Virus record (IMG/VR): IMGVR_UViG_3300029998_000099
Span: 1 to 27,988 of that record
Reading direction: 5' to 3' (one strand)
Length of the DNA: 27,988 bases
Source of the DNA: a virus
Positions 7,104 to 13,257 of the stretch are shown in pieces. A model generated the notes under the pieces. It saw nothing but the letters and a program-made list of their open reading frames with translations. It searched no databases and had not been told where the DNA came from. A program made the position numbers and the translations under genes. Position 1 is the stretch's first letter, and each line of letters starts with the position of its first letter.

Positions 7104-7111
7104 CAAAGTAA
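7104..7111 (-). promoter_or_regulatory. weak -7-like box upstream of the tRNA
   Basis: TTACTTTG on the minus strand differs from TAnnTTTG at one position and is followed by C, as in many such promoters. It lies about 100 bp upstream of the tRNA and just after the stop of the 7117-7359 gene. It is the only promoter candidate for the tRNA in the gap. Confidence 0.35.
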
Positions 7112-7116
7112 ATCAA

Positions 7117-7359
7117 TTAATTTGTAATTGCCAAATCTTTAATCGCCATAGTATTATACAACTCTTTAAATTGCTTAGTATTCAATTTTGTCGGCAATGA
7201 TTTGAGATAATTTTCTAATTGAGCCTGTAACGCATCTTTAGCAAATTCTAATGCAAGAAATGCTTCGCAAAATGTTTTATCCATTGGCGTCTCAAAAGAA
7301 GTTTTATTTTTCGAGCCATCATTGGTTACTGATATTTTTAGTTCTATGTCTATTAGCAT
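7117..7359 (-). CDS. hypothetical helical protein
   Basis: 80 residues from the ATG at 7359; the frame is open two codons further to a TTG that touches the neighbour's stop. The N-terminal part is beta-like (LIDIELKISVTND), the rest is a long amphipathic helix rich in Ala, Leu and Lys (residues 28-70). It is the second gene of the leftward early unit. I do not recognise it. Confidence 0.6.
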   Translation of the reverse strand: MLIDIELKISVTNDGSKNKTSFETPMDKTFCEAFLALEFAKDALQAQLENYLKSLPTKLNTKQFKELYNTMAIKDLAITN

Positions 7360-7361
7360 AA

Positions 7362-7565
7362 TCAATAAAACTTAGAAGATGATACTTCGATGCGCTTTTC
7401 TTTTATCAAACAAACTACATCTCCTTTTTCAAATCCAACTGAAATGTCTTTTTCTGTTTCAGTACCATAAATATGACCCACCAATTTTCCTAATGTTTTA
7501 TTCCTTTTAGAATTTGCAACATAATAATCAAGTTTTCCATCTTGATAAATAAAGAATTTTTTCAT
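7362..7565 (-). CDS. hypothetical protein, first gene of the leftward unit
   Basis: 67 residues from the ATG at 7565; a GTG four codons earlier (7577) is the alternative start. The pattern of short beta strands (KFFIYQDGKLDYYV, VGFEKGDVVCLIKEKRIEV) suggests a small barrel or SH3-like fold. It is about 50 bp downstream of a clear TATCTTTG box and overlaps the next gene's start region. Confidence 0.6.
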   Translation of the reverse strand: MKKFFIYQDGKLDYYVANSKRNKTLGKLVGHIYGTETEKDISVGFEKGDVVCLIKEKRIEVSSSKFY

Positions 7566-7613
7566 TTTACTATTCACTTAACCAATAGTGAGAGGTTTTA
7601 ATTATTATTTATA

Positions 7614-7621
7614 CAAAGATA
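7614..7621 (-). promoter_or_regulatory. leftward promoter, -7 box TATCTTTG
   Basis: Perfect TAnnTTTG on the minus strand, 49 bp before the ATG at 7565. It faces the two rightward boxes at 7884 and 7993, so the region between is a divergent control region. No good -33 TTTG is seen. Confidence 0.65.
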
Positions 7622-7859
7622 ATATGTTCAACCCAATTAAACTCATATTTATTTATGTTATACAACAGGTTTTTACTTTGGTCAAAAATTGGTCGGATAT
7701 TTTTTGAGATTTAGGGGTGAAGGGAAAAAGATTTTACGTTTTTGACCCCGAATTTTTAAGCGGCATAGCGCATATTAACATTGTTAATAAATACCCTAAG
7801 CACCCCTCCCTTCCAAATCTTTATTTTAACAATCTTTAACTATAATATATGCAATAATG

Positions 7860-7891
7860 TTTGGTCAATCGAAATGATATGTGTATCTTTA
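7860..7891 (+). promoter_or_regulatory. rightward promoter 1, TTTG and TATCTTTA
   Basis: TTTG at 7860-7863 and TATCTTTA at 7884-7891 are separated by 20 bp, the expected spacing between -33 and -7 elements in Bacteroidetes. Only the last base of the -7 box is off. Confidence 0.6.
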
Positions 7892-7915
7892 CATCAACAA
7901 AGAAACAAACTAACA

Positions 7916-7927
7916 TGTTGATCAACA
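7916..7927. promoter_or_regulatory. perfect 12-bp palindrome, candidate operator
   Basis: TGTTGATCAACA reads the same on both strands. It lies between the two rightward promoters, where a bound dimer could affect the first and block elongation from it. Similar but shorter TTAACA/TGTTAA halves lie nearby. Confidence 0.4.
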
Positions 7928-7992
7928 AAAAGTTTAACATATTAAATTGAATCTTTTAACACAAATACTTTTCATATATCAATTCAATATAT

Positions 7993-8000
7993 TATCTTTG
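7993..8000 (+). promoter_or_regulatory. rightward promoter 2, -7 box TATCTTTG
   Basis: Perfect TAnnTTTG, 31 bp before the ATG at 8032. The -33 region has only TTTTC. Together with promoter 1 it drives the first rightward unit. Confidence 0.65.
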
Positions 8001-8031
8001 TGTCATACTAATCAACTAAAACAAACGCCTT

Positions 8032-8139
8032 ATGAAACTCTTTACAACTAAACAACTTACCGGACTTATAGCAGTAGCAGTAGTATTGATCACTGTAGTA
8101 GCATTGCTTGTAACAGGTAACTTTGCTTATCTAAACTAA
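8032..8139 (+). CDS. 35-residue single-span membrane peptide
   Basis: MKLFTTKQLTGLIAVAVVL and a further Val/Leu/Ala stretch form one membrane span (about residues 9-29), ending in GNFAYLN. It is the first gene after the rightward promoters, with A-rich bases before the ATG. Early phage membrane peptides often act in exclusion or take-over, but there is no direct evidence for that here. Confidence 0.6.
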   Translation: MKLFTTKQLTGLIAVAVVLITVVALLVTGNFAYLN

Positions 8140-8146
8140 TACCGGG

Positions 8147-8169
8147 TGCAGCCTATTAGATTAGGCGCA
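8147..8169 (+). other. hairpin after the first early gene
   Basis: TGC-A-GCCTA (8147-8155) pairs with TAGGC-GCA (8162-8169): eight pairs with one bulged A and a 6-nt loop. No U-run follows, so it is not a normal terminator. It begins the structured leader that continues to 8413. Confidence 0.5.
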
Positions 8170-8183
8170 TTCACAATAACAAA

Positions 8184-8194
8184 GTTCTTTGACA
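8184..8194 (+). promoter_or_regulatory. boxA-like antitermination site
   Basis: GTTCTTTGACA matches the bacterial boxA motif (TGYTCTTTRACA-like) that binds NusB/NusE in rRNA and phage nut leaders. Its position in a long leader, before tandem hairpins and a large early operon, fits such a role. The match is by eye. Confidence 0.5.
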
Positions 8195-8198
8195 TGAT

Positions 8199-8352
8199 GA
8201 ACATAGGTTGCGAAAGGAAGCAACTAAAGAACATAGGTGACCGCTTCAGTGAAATGCTGTTATAGGTCAATTAAAAACATAGGGTGACAACCTTCAGTGC
8301 AATGCTGTTAACCGTACAACATAGTGTTGTTTACTTCGGTGAAATGCCGTAA
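8199..8352 (+). ncRNA. tandem hairpin array in the early leader
   Basis: AACATAG occurs four times (8200, 8230, 8276, 8318), each followed by a hairpin. The first is GTTGC/GCAAC (8207-8211, 8220-8224). The next three share a core: TTCAGTGAAATGCTGTTA at 8245-8262, TTCAGTGCAATGCTGTTA at 8293-8310 and TTCGGTGAAATGCCGTAA at 8335-8352. In the last, both sides of the stem change together (CAG/CTG to CGG/CCG). Outer pairing TGACC/GGTCA closes unit 2 (8238-8242, 8265-8269). No coding frame spans it. It is probably an RNA element, possibly a nut- or put-like antiterminator. Confidence 0.6.
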
Positions 8353-8366
8353 TAGAACAAAGTAAG

Positions 8367-8392
8367 AGATAGGCGGTTGGTTCTGCCTATCT
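8367..8392 (+). other. 8-bp hairpin closing the leader
   Basis: AGATAGGC (8367-8374) and GCCTATCT (8385-8392) are perfectly complementary with a 10-nt loop. No T-run follows. A second perfect hairpin, GCTCAA/TTGAGC, follows at 8400-8413, directly before the next start codon region. Confidence 0.55.
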
Positions 8393-8430
8393 ATACGATG
8401 CTCAATGTTGAGCAACTAACAACTATTATT

Positions 8431-8631
8431 ATGATTCACATAACAGACATTAAGCCCGACACACGTATACAGCTACAATGCGGTATAGTGATGTCAATTG
8501 ATGCAATGGAGCACATAGGAAGCAGGACATTTGTTCTGTGCACTATGGATAACGGTACTGAAGAGGGTCATAGGATTGATATTAATGACTCTGTATTATT
8601 CTTTAATGAAAATAAATCTATATTATTATGA
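8431..8631 (+). CDS. hypothetical small early protein
   Basis: 66 residues from the ATG at 8431. The frame is open further upstream, but that part overlaps the perfect hairpins at 8367-8413, so the inner start is preferred. Beta-rich, with TRIQLQCGIVMSID and TFVLCTMDNGTEEGH, like a small barrel. Stop and the next start overlap as ATGA. Not recognised. Confidence 0.6.
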   Translation: MIHITDIKPDTRIQLQCGIVMSIDAMEHIGSRTFVLCTMDNGTEEGHRIDINDSVLFFNENKSILL

Positions 8632-8801
8632 CAAAAGATCAATTATATGTGCACACCGCTATTAATGGCAGGAGTAACTCTGTTACAAATCCAATTGAAA
8701 AGGAAGTATTAAGGAGCACCGTTGAAAAATGGGACACAGGAAAGAACATGTATCCTTATAAAGTTTGGGTGTTATACGGAACAAATAAAGACCAGTTATG
8801 A
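8628..8801 (+). CDS. 57-residue protein, first of two paralogs
   Basis: MTKDQLYVHTAINGRSNSVT..., then KWDTGKNMYPYKVWVLYGTNKDQL. It overlaps both neighbours by ATGA junctions. A second copy of the same length lies at 9920-10093 and shares VHTAINGR and KWDxGKNMYPYKVWVLYGTxKD. The conserved Trp/Tyr-rich end and the pair of copies show it is a real gene; function unknown. Confidence 0.7.
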   Translation: MTKDQLYVHTAINGRSNSVTNPIEKEVLRSTVEKWDTGKNMYPYKVWVLYGTNKDQL

Positions 8802-8911
8802 CCCTCGAAAAGCTTATCTTTATATCGATAGAATTATTTATTATAGCATACTTCATCAAGTGTGCAGTTGTTAAAATTAAAAAGTTTATTAAATATTTTA
8901 AAGAAGACTAA
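8798..8911 (+). CDS. 37-residue membrane peptide
   Basis: ATG overlaps the preceding stop. Hydrophobic residues LIFISIELFIIAYFIKCAVV (about 6-25) form one span, followed by a strongly basic tail (VKIKKFIKYFKED). This is a typical small phage inner-membrane protein. Not recognised. Confidence 0.55.
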   Translation: MTLEKLIFISIELFIIAYFIKCAVVKIKKFIKYFKED

Positions 8912-8915
8912 TATT

Positions 8916-9131
8916 ATGAAAACAGTTAAATTCCTTGCACCAAATCAATGTTATTTTTTCAGTGATAACAAAATTGTATTCCAGTCTTACGATACAATTG
9001 TTTGTACTATTGAAAATGGGAAAGTACAAATCACTGAAGGACAACCGCAAAGTAATACGACCGCAAAATGGTTAAACAGATTTTTGGAGTTACACGTTGG
9101 TATTAACAATTATAAAAATATAGACAAATGA
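8916..9131 (+). CDS. hypothetical protein, MKTVKFLAP
   Basis: 71 residues from the ATG at 8916, five bases after the preceding stop; a longer reading from 8862 would overlap the neighbour. Beta-rich N-terminus (KFLAPNQCYFFSDNKIVFQSYDTIVCTI) and helical C-terminus with KWLNRFLELHVG. I recall similar N-termini in Bacteroidetes mobile elements without function. Overlaps the next gene by ATGA. Confidence 0.65.
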   Translation: MKTVKFLAPNQCYFFSDNKIVFQSYDTIVCTIENGKVQITEGQPQSNTTAKWLNRFLELHVGINNYKNIDK

Positions 9132-9544
9132 AAGCAATTAACGGATTATCAAAAGTGTTTTTCGGAGTAAGAAAATCAGATAACGAACGTATTTATTTAT
9201 CAAAACCATCATGGGATTGTTCGTGGTATTGGGGATTCGGCTATTTAGGAAATAGAAATGAACATTATCATTTATCAGGATACGCAAACGGTAAAAACGT
9301 GTACGATGCTTTGTTGGCTGATTATGATTTAAACGAAAAGATAAAAGAAAATTTGTGGGTTTTTGTTGAGTTGGTTACAACTGCATACACGCTAAAAGAA
9401 ACGGCTGAGGTGCTTGGCAGGGGTGGGAGTCATTACACTACTAACCCCTGTAAATCTATTATAATTAACGAGGTAGAAACTAAACGTATTAACGAAGATG
9501 TACTACCTGCTATCTTTAACGAAATAGGTAGAATTATTGAATAG
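9128..9544 (+). CDS. hypothetical phage protein rich in Trp and Tyr
   Basis: 138 residues. The central part LSKPSWDCSWYWGFGYLGN...HYHLSGY (about residues 24-55) is rich in aromatics and looks well conserved. GRGGSHYTTNPC (about 97-108) could be a phosphate-binding turn. I recall this type of protein from phages and conjugative elements of Bacteroidetes, without assigned function. Last gene before a structured gap. Confidence 0.65.
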   Translation: MKAINGLSKVFFGVRKSDNERIYLSKPSWDCSWYWGFGYLGNRNEHYHLSGYANGKNVYDALLADYDLNEKIKENLWVFVELVTTAYTLKETAEVLGRGGSHYTTNPCKSIIINEVETKRINEDVLPAIFNEIGRIIE

Positions 9545-9546
9545 AA

Positions 9547-9685
9547 CTTTAACCCGTCGAAATTCACCGTACATGAGTGAACAACAAATCAATCGAATTG
9601 GTTAAAGCATTACTTTAAATCTTGTATTTTAATGGACTGAAATACAGTAACAAACAACAAACTAAAAAAATCCGTTCAAAGCGGA
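9547..9685 (+). other. structured gap upstream of 9693
   Basis: CTTTAACC (9547-9554) pairs perfectly with GGTTAAAG (9600-9607) and encloses TTCAC/GTGAA (9563-9567, 9577-9581). Then follow TGTATTT/AAATACA (9623-9629, 9640-9646) and TCCG/CGGA (9671-9674, 9682-9685), the last 8 bp before the start codon. No TAnnTTTG box is present, so it is probably read through from upstream. Possibly a leader for translation control or RNA processing. Confidence 0.45.
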
Positions 9686-9692
9686 AAAAATC

Positions 9693-9914
9693 ATGAAAAC
9701 GAATGAAAATGTAACAATCGAAATAACGGGGAATAAATTAACAGTAAAGCAATTATGTTTTCCGACCTACACGTTTGAAGTAAAAGAAAAAGCACCCGCA
9801 GGATATCACATTTGGAATATAGGGCACAATATGCCGGCTGAATACACCCCGTATTGTAAGTATTTACATGACTTAAATATAGATCCTACAAGTTTAGTAG
9901 CTGTACTAAAATAA
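9693..9914 (+). CDS. hypothetical protein
   Basis: 73 residues. The first 35 form beta strands (VTIEITGNKLTVKQLCFPTYTFEV), followed by APAGYHIWNIGHNMPAEYTPYCKYL and a short helix. No motif is recognised. It is followed after five bases by the second 57-residue paralog. Confidence 0.6.
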   Translation: MKTNENVTIEITGNKLTVKQLCFPTYTFEVKEKAPAGYHIWNIGHNMPAEYTPYCKYLHDLNIDPTSLVAVLK

Positions 9915-9919
9915 ATAAA

Positions 9920-10093
9920 ATGACATCTAATCAATTATTTGTACACACTGCTATTAATGGCAGGCAGAATGCTATTGTAGACCGCGACGAAAAAGAAATA
10001 CTAAATCTAACTGTCGCTAAATGGGACAAAGGAAAGAATATGTATCCGTATAAGGTCTGGGTGCTTTATGGTACGCACAAAGATTCTATTTAA
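9920..10093 (+). CDS. 57-residue protein, second paralog
   Basis: Same length and pattern as 8628-8801: VHTAINGRQNAIVDRDEKE..., then KWDKGKNMYPYKVWVLYGT. Middle residues differ. The repeat of a whole small gene in one operon suggests either different partners or expansion by duplication. Confidence 0.7.
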   Translation: MTSNQLFVHTAINGRQNAIVDRDEKEILNLTVAKWDKGKNMYPYKVWVLYGTHKDSI

Positions 10094-10174
10094 TATAATC
10101 ACACAACTTTAAATTAAACCCTCTTAAAACGCTTTAAAATCAATATAGACAAAATCTATAACATCCAAACAATT

Positions 10175-10282
10175 ATGGAAACAAACTATATTCAAGTAGG
10201 CTGCTATGTCTACATATTTGACACAAACAGGATTATTAAGGGTCAACAATGGCCTGTATTGATGAAATTCAATTTAAACTAA
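10175..10282 (+). CDS. 35-residue hypothetical protein
   Basis: ATG at 10175 with an A-rich upstream region. The frame encodes METNYIQVGCYVYIFDTNRI and then KGQQWPVLMKFNLN, ending at 10282. It lies in the gap after the paralog and ends just before the start of the next gene. The codon pattern resembles neighbours, but there is no family support. Confidence 0.45.
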   Translation: METNYIQVGCYVYIFDTNRIIKGQQWPVLMKFNLN

Positions 10283-10299
10283 AAATAAAAGCCGACAAT

Positions 10300-10554
10300 A
10301 TGAAAACGAATAAGATATTTTCCCAAACCCAGTACGATATTGCCCGACTTCAAAATGAAAGAATACAATACCAAAACAATAAAACAAATTGGGTTGACTT
10401 TGATACATTCGGAATGGATATTAATTTTGTAGGTAAGACTGGAGTTATTGCAACTAAGCATGTAAATGACTGGAAAAGTTATACGTATAAAGATTTATGT
10501 AAGAAATTTGATGAAATAGATGTTGATTCCTCTAAAATGTACTTTGATTCATAG
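10300..10554 (+). CDS. hypothetical protein
   Basis: 84 residues from the ATG at 10300. An outer start at 10249 overlaps the 35-residue frame and is less likely. Helical N-terminus (TQYDIARLQNERIQYQNN), then beta-like VDFDTFGMDINFVGKTGVIAT and an acidic end. Not recognised. Last gene of the first rightward unit before leader copy 2. Confidence 0.55.
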   Translation: MKTNKIFSQTQYDIARLQNERIQYQNNKTNWVDFDTFGMDINFVGKTGVIATKHVNDWKSYTYKDLCKKFDEIDVDSSKMYFDS

Positions 10555-10576
10555 ACCTTTATCCATTTATTTTGAT

Positions 10577-10584
10577 TATCTTTG
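10577..10584 (+). promoter_or_regulatory. -7 box TATCTTTG before leader copy 2
   Basis: Perfect TAnnTTTG, 6 nt before the first base of P1 of the leader. A -33 element is not clear (TTTA at 10558 is too close). Confidence 0.65.
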
Positions 10585-10590
10585 TATCAA

Positions 10591-10676
10591 ATTACTGTCT
10601 CACATAGTAATTAACCCTTTAAAAGCCCTTTTTGATTTAATTCGCAGTGAGACACGGATTATTTTGATTAGGGCTT
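10591..10676 (+). ncRNA. kissing-loop leader RNA, copy 2
   Basis: P1 ATTAC/GTAAT (10591-10595, 10607-10611), with loop A = TGTCTCAC (10596-10603). P2 AAGCCCT/AGGGCTT (10623-10629, 10670-10676). P3 AATTCG/CGGATT (10639-10644, 10655-10660), with A' = GTGAGACA (10647-10654), perfectly complementary to A. The start codon of the NUMOD4 gene is 15 nt downstream. A and A' change together against the other copies. Confidence 0.8.
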
Positions 10677-10691
10677 AATTTATATATTCTT

Positions 10692-11531
10692 ATGAAAAAA
10701 CAAAAAATACAAGAAAATTGGCGTACTATCCCAGATTACAATGGTTATTTGTTAAGTGATTTAGGACGTGTTAGGACAATAGAAGGCGTATTTATAGAGA
10801 CTTATAACGGGTTTGTCATGCTCGAATTAGAACAGTACTCAATTGCTGATTTAGTACAAAAAACATTCGTAAAAGAAAAGCCAGCAAATGCTGGTCATAA
10901 CGATATTTTAAACGGCTCATTTACGCTACGTTTCAAACATTATGTACTAACACCAACCTCAACACCTGATTTGTCTTCTGATGGTCTTAAAATGTGGTTT
11001 ACTGACTATGGATTTGTGTGCGTCGCGCCTCAAAGAAGTTTTCCGGTTGGTAATTGTAGATTTATATTCCCTTATGCAGTAACAGGGGATAGGGCGTATT
11101 TGTGCCCATTTGAGGAAATAACGGAAGGATCATATAGAATGCCTCGTAATTCGGGGACTGTTCAAATTTCGACCAACAAACGACCTGTACCGCTTCGGCA
11201 GGCAATAGCAATTATTTACAAAGAGTTCAATAAAGCGGTTAAGGATCATTCTCGTATTACTCCCGATACTAAATTACTAAAAAGCTATGCTTCTAACGCT
11301 GTTTTAAGTACTATAGGGAGATTAACTCCCGTATGTACTCACAATGATACTGTTTATATTATTTATGTCGATTACAAAAGCCTACGTGCTGAATACAGGG
11401 AATTAATTTCAAAGCAGGACGTTTTTAAAATATATGAGTTCGTTTCCGTACAGTCAAATTTACTGTGGGAAAAATCATTTGGCTTTACCAAGGAATCATT
11501 CTTAAAATTGGTAGAAACTGCTGATAAATAA
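10692..11531 (+). CDS. NUMOD4-containing protein without an HNH domain
   Basis: 279 residues. The N-terminus (about 6-32) has WRTIPDYNGYLLSDLGRVRTIEG, a clear NUMOD4 module as found at the start of homing endonucleases. The rest shows no His-Asp-His-Asn pattern of an HNH fold and no AP2 repeat. It has a beta-rich middle and a helical C-terminus. It may be a DNA-binding protein that lost or never had the nuclease. It is the only gene after leader copy 2 and is followed by the candidate origin. Confidence 0.7.
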   Translation: MKKQKIQENWRTIPDYNGYLLSDLGRVRTIEGVFIETYNGFVMLELEQYSIADLVQKTFVKEKPANAGHNDILNGSFTLRFKHYVLTPTSTPDLSSDGLKMWFTDYGFVCVAPQRSFPVGNCRFIFPYAVTGDRAYLCPFEEITEGSYRMPRNSGTVQISTNKRPVPLRQAIAIIYKEFNKAVKDHSRITPDTKLLKSYASNAVLSTIGRLTPVCTHNDTVYIIYVDYKSLRAEYRELISKQDVFKIYEFVSVQSNLLWEKSFGFTKESFLKLVETADK

Positions 11532-11549
11532 TATGTTATCTAATAATAC

Positions 11550-11694
11550 CAAATAGGAAATAAAAATAAAAAATGAGAAGTGCTTATATATTAAATACTT
11601 ATCTACATTTAACTACATATACTATATTTTCGACACATAAAAATCAAACTTCTACACTTTTTATAGTTTTATTTTTATTTTTCAGCCCTATTTT
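11550..11694. repeat. long imperfect A/T-rich inverted repeat
   Basis: AAATAGG and the A-rich AAATAAAAATAAAAAA then GAAGT (left arm, about 11550-11582) face ACTTC, TTTTATTTTTATTTTT and CCTATTT (right arm, about 11648-11694). The hairpin could act as a terminator after the NUMOD4 gene on either strand. It is imperfect and of low complexity, so chance matching cannot be excluded. Confidence 0.4.
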
Positions 11695-11739
11695 ATTACA
11701 ACATTTTGCCTCTCTTATCTTTTATTAACTCTACTCTTT

Positions 11740-11835
11740 AATTACTATCTAATATAATAAATAATATAAATTTTATATAGTATATATATTTATAGTATAT
11801 ATTATTATTTATAGTTAAGTATTTGATTTAGAGTA
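11740..11835. other. very AT-rich tract, candidate unwinding element
   Basis: About 95 bp composed almost only of A and T, with alternating TATA runs. It lies between the long inverted repeat and the iteron cluster. AT-rich tracts beside iterons are the usual melting sites of replication origins. I see no coding frame in the whole gap from 11532 to 12351. Confidence 0.4.
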
Positions 11836-12041
11836 TAGTTAATAAATATAGAATGCAGTTACTATAATGTAATTTAACTTATTTTAAGGATAGTTGTTAA
11901 TGAAATATAATTATTCCACTAACTATCAAATTACCAAATCATTACAACTAAAATCTAAAGTATAATAAAAGCTAACTAATTGATATTCATCAATGTTAAT
12001 TGAATTAACCTTTAAGTGCCGTATATTGCCAATAACCAACT

Positions 12042-12287
12042 AACTTGATCAATCTTACATTCATTTGATTATCCTTACTAAATCATACTTGAATAACAAA
12101 TATCATTAATCAAGTATATTAATAAGTGTTTACGGGATTTACTCTGAAATCTTTAAAATACATTAAATCGTAATAGGTAAGAATAATCAAAACAACTATA
12201 TCTATAATCAAGTTTTGCCATATAACTAATCAAGTTTATTTAAGTATAATCAAAATAACTTGATTGTTTTAATTATTATTAACTTGA
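12042..12287. repeat. iteron cluster, AATCAAGTT in both directions
   Basis: Seven full or near-full copies: AACTTGAT 12042-12049, ACTTGA 12087-12092, AATCAAGT 12108-12115, AATCAAGTT 12206-12214 and 12228-12236, AACTTGATT 12257-12265, AACTTGA 12281-12287. Four within 85 bp lie just upstream of the promoter at 12317. They could be binding sites for a replication initiator or for a repressor of the following operon. In an AT-rich sequence some copies may occur by chance, but not seven of this word. Confidence 0.6.
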
Positions 12288-12316
12288 ATGGTCTTTATCA
12301 ATAATCAAATAAGCAT

Positions 12317-12324
12317 TATCTTTG
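12317..12324 (+). promoter_or_regulatory. -7 box TATCTTTG for the 12.3-16.6 kb operon
   Basis: Perfect TAnnTTTG followed by C, 27 bp before the ATG at 12352. CTTTA at about 12293-12297 has the right distance for a -33 element. The iteron copies end 30 bp upstream. Confidence 0.65.
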
Positions 12325-12351
12325 CCATTATTAATTTAAAAACGTAACAAA

Positions 12352-12735
12352 ATGAGTAACGAAACAAATCATGGCGGTAAAAGGGAAGGTGCAGGACAAA
12401 AGCCAAAAGAACCACGCAAAACACTGCATAGAAATATACCTATAAGTCAGTATGATAGAATGGCAGAATCAATCGATGCCTTCTTAGAAAAATATCGAAA
12501 AAAGGAAATTGAAAACAGAGAGGCTATACATCCTGCCAGAAAAAAGAATTACGATCAGGAAATGCTTAAAAAAATAATGGATGATGGTTGGTCAGTAAAA
12601 ACATCTACAACGTCCTATTTCGCCTCTAAAAGTGCGGATGAGATTGTACAAGGGGAGACTATTTGTGATTTGTTTGAAGCGATATATGGGGCAAGGGAAT
12701 ATAACAAGTATTTGAAACAAATTAAAAGGCACTAA
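12352..12735 (+). CDS. GGKREGAGQKP-type protein with a C-terminal DGW module
   Basis: 127 residues. The N-terminal HGGKREGAGQKPKEPRKTLH (7-26) matches the short basic GGxRxGAGRP-type motif common in phage and plasmid DNA-binding proteins. The middle is helical. Residues 76-113 (MDDGWSVKT...SYFASK...CDLFEAIYG) resemble the ends of the next protein and of the 51-residue protein at 16253. It is the first gene after the iterons, so a link to replication or to control of that region is possible. Confidence 0.6.
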   Translation: MSNETNHGGKREGAGQKPKEPRKTLHRNIPISQYDRMAESIDAFLEKYRKKEIENREAIHPARKKNYDQEMLKKIMDDGWSVKTSTTSYFASKSADEIVQGETICDLFEAIYGAREYNKYLKQIKRH

Positions 12736-12736
12736 A

Positions 12737-13210
12737 ATGAGATACGAAAACGACAGAGCAGATTATGAGTTTATGACCAAACTAAGAGCCTTAGAAGCTC
12801 AAAGATGGAAGGATCTGGAGGTGGCACACGCCAAGCGATTAGAGGATGAAAGGTTAGCCAAGATAGAAGATGAAAAATTGAGACTATCAGAAATTTTCGA
12901 ACAAGAGAAAGCAGCACTTTTGGAAATTGCCGAACAGGAAATGAAAAGAGCAACAGAAGCTAAAATAAAGCTTGAGCTCGAAAAGGAGGAACGCAGGGTT
13001 TACGCAGAGAGAATGATAAAAATTGAGAGAGAAGCAGCGGAGAAAAAGATAAAAGATATGACCGATAAAATGACTAACGATGGCTATATTATAAGTAGGA
13101 ATGATCTTAGAAGTATAACGTCTATTTATTACGCTACTAAAGATGGAATTACAATACATGCAACTCCACTTTGTTGCTTATTTGAAAAGATTTATGGAAC
13201 GAGTTATTAA
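12737..13210 (+). CDS. coiled-coil protein with C-terminal DGY module
   Basis: 157 residues. Residues 15-110 are a nearly continuous charged helix rich in Glu, Lys, Arg and Ala (coiled coil). Residues 113-154 (TNDGYIIS...YYATKDGITI...LFEKIYGT) repeat the C-terminal module of the upstream gene. Starts one base after the upstream stop, so the two are coupled. Confidence 0.65.
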   Translation: MRYENDRADYEFMTKLRALEAQRWKDLEVAHAKRLEDERLAKIEDEKLRLSEIFEQEKAALLEIAEQEMKRATEAKIKLELEKEERRVYAERMIKIEREAAEKKIKDMTDKMTNDGYIISRNDLRSITSIYYATKDGITIHATPLCCLFEKIYGTSY

Positions 13211-13257
13211 AATCGAGTTATTAAACTTAAAAAGAAAGAGAGGCTTTTATCAAATAC

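Larger units (their letters stand above)
7622..8031. promoter_or_regulatory. divergent control region without genes
   Basis: About 410 bp between the leftward and rightward units with no coding frame I can support. It holds TTAACA-T-TGTTAA, an inverted repeat inside the stretch near 7775-7790, a G/A-rich run (GGGGTGAAGGGA, about 7710) and a C-rich run (CACCCCTCCCTTCC, about 7801), a perfect 12-bp palindrome at 7916-7927 and two rightward promoters. Operators for a lytic/early switch are expected in such a place; the binding protein cannot be named. Confidence 0.55.

Noticed and set aside
12042-12287. CRISPR array from the AATCAAGTT repeats
   Set aside because: Repeats are only 9 bp, in both orientations and with irregular spacing, and no cas gene is nearby.
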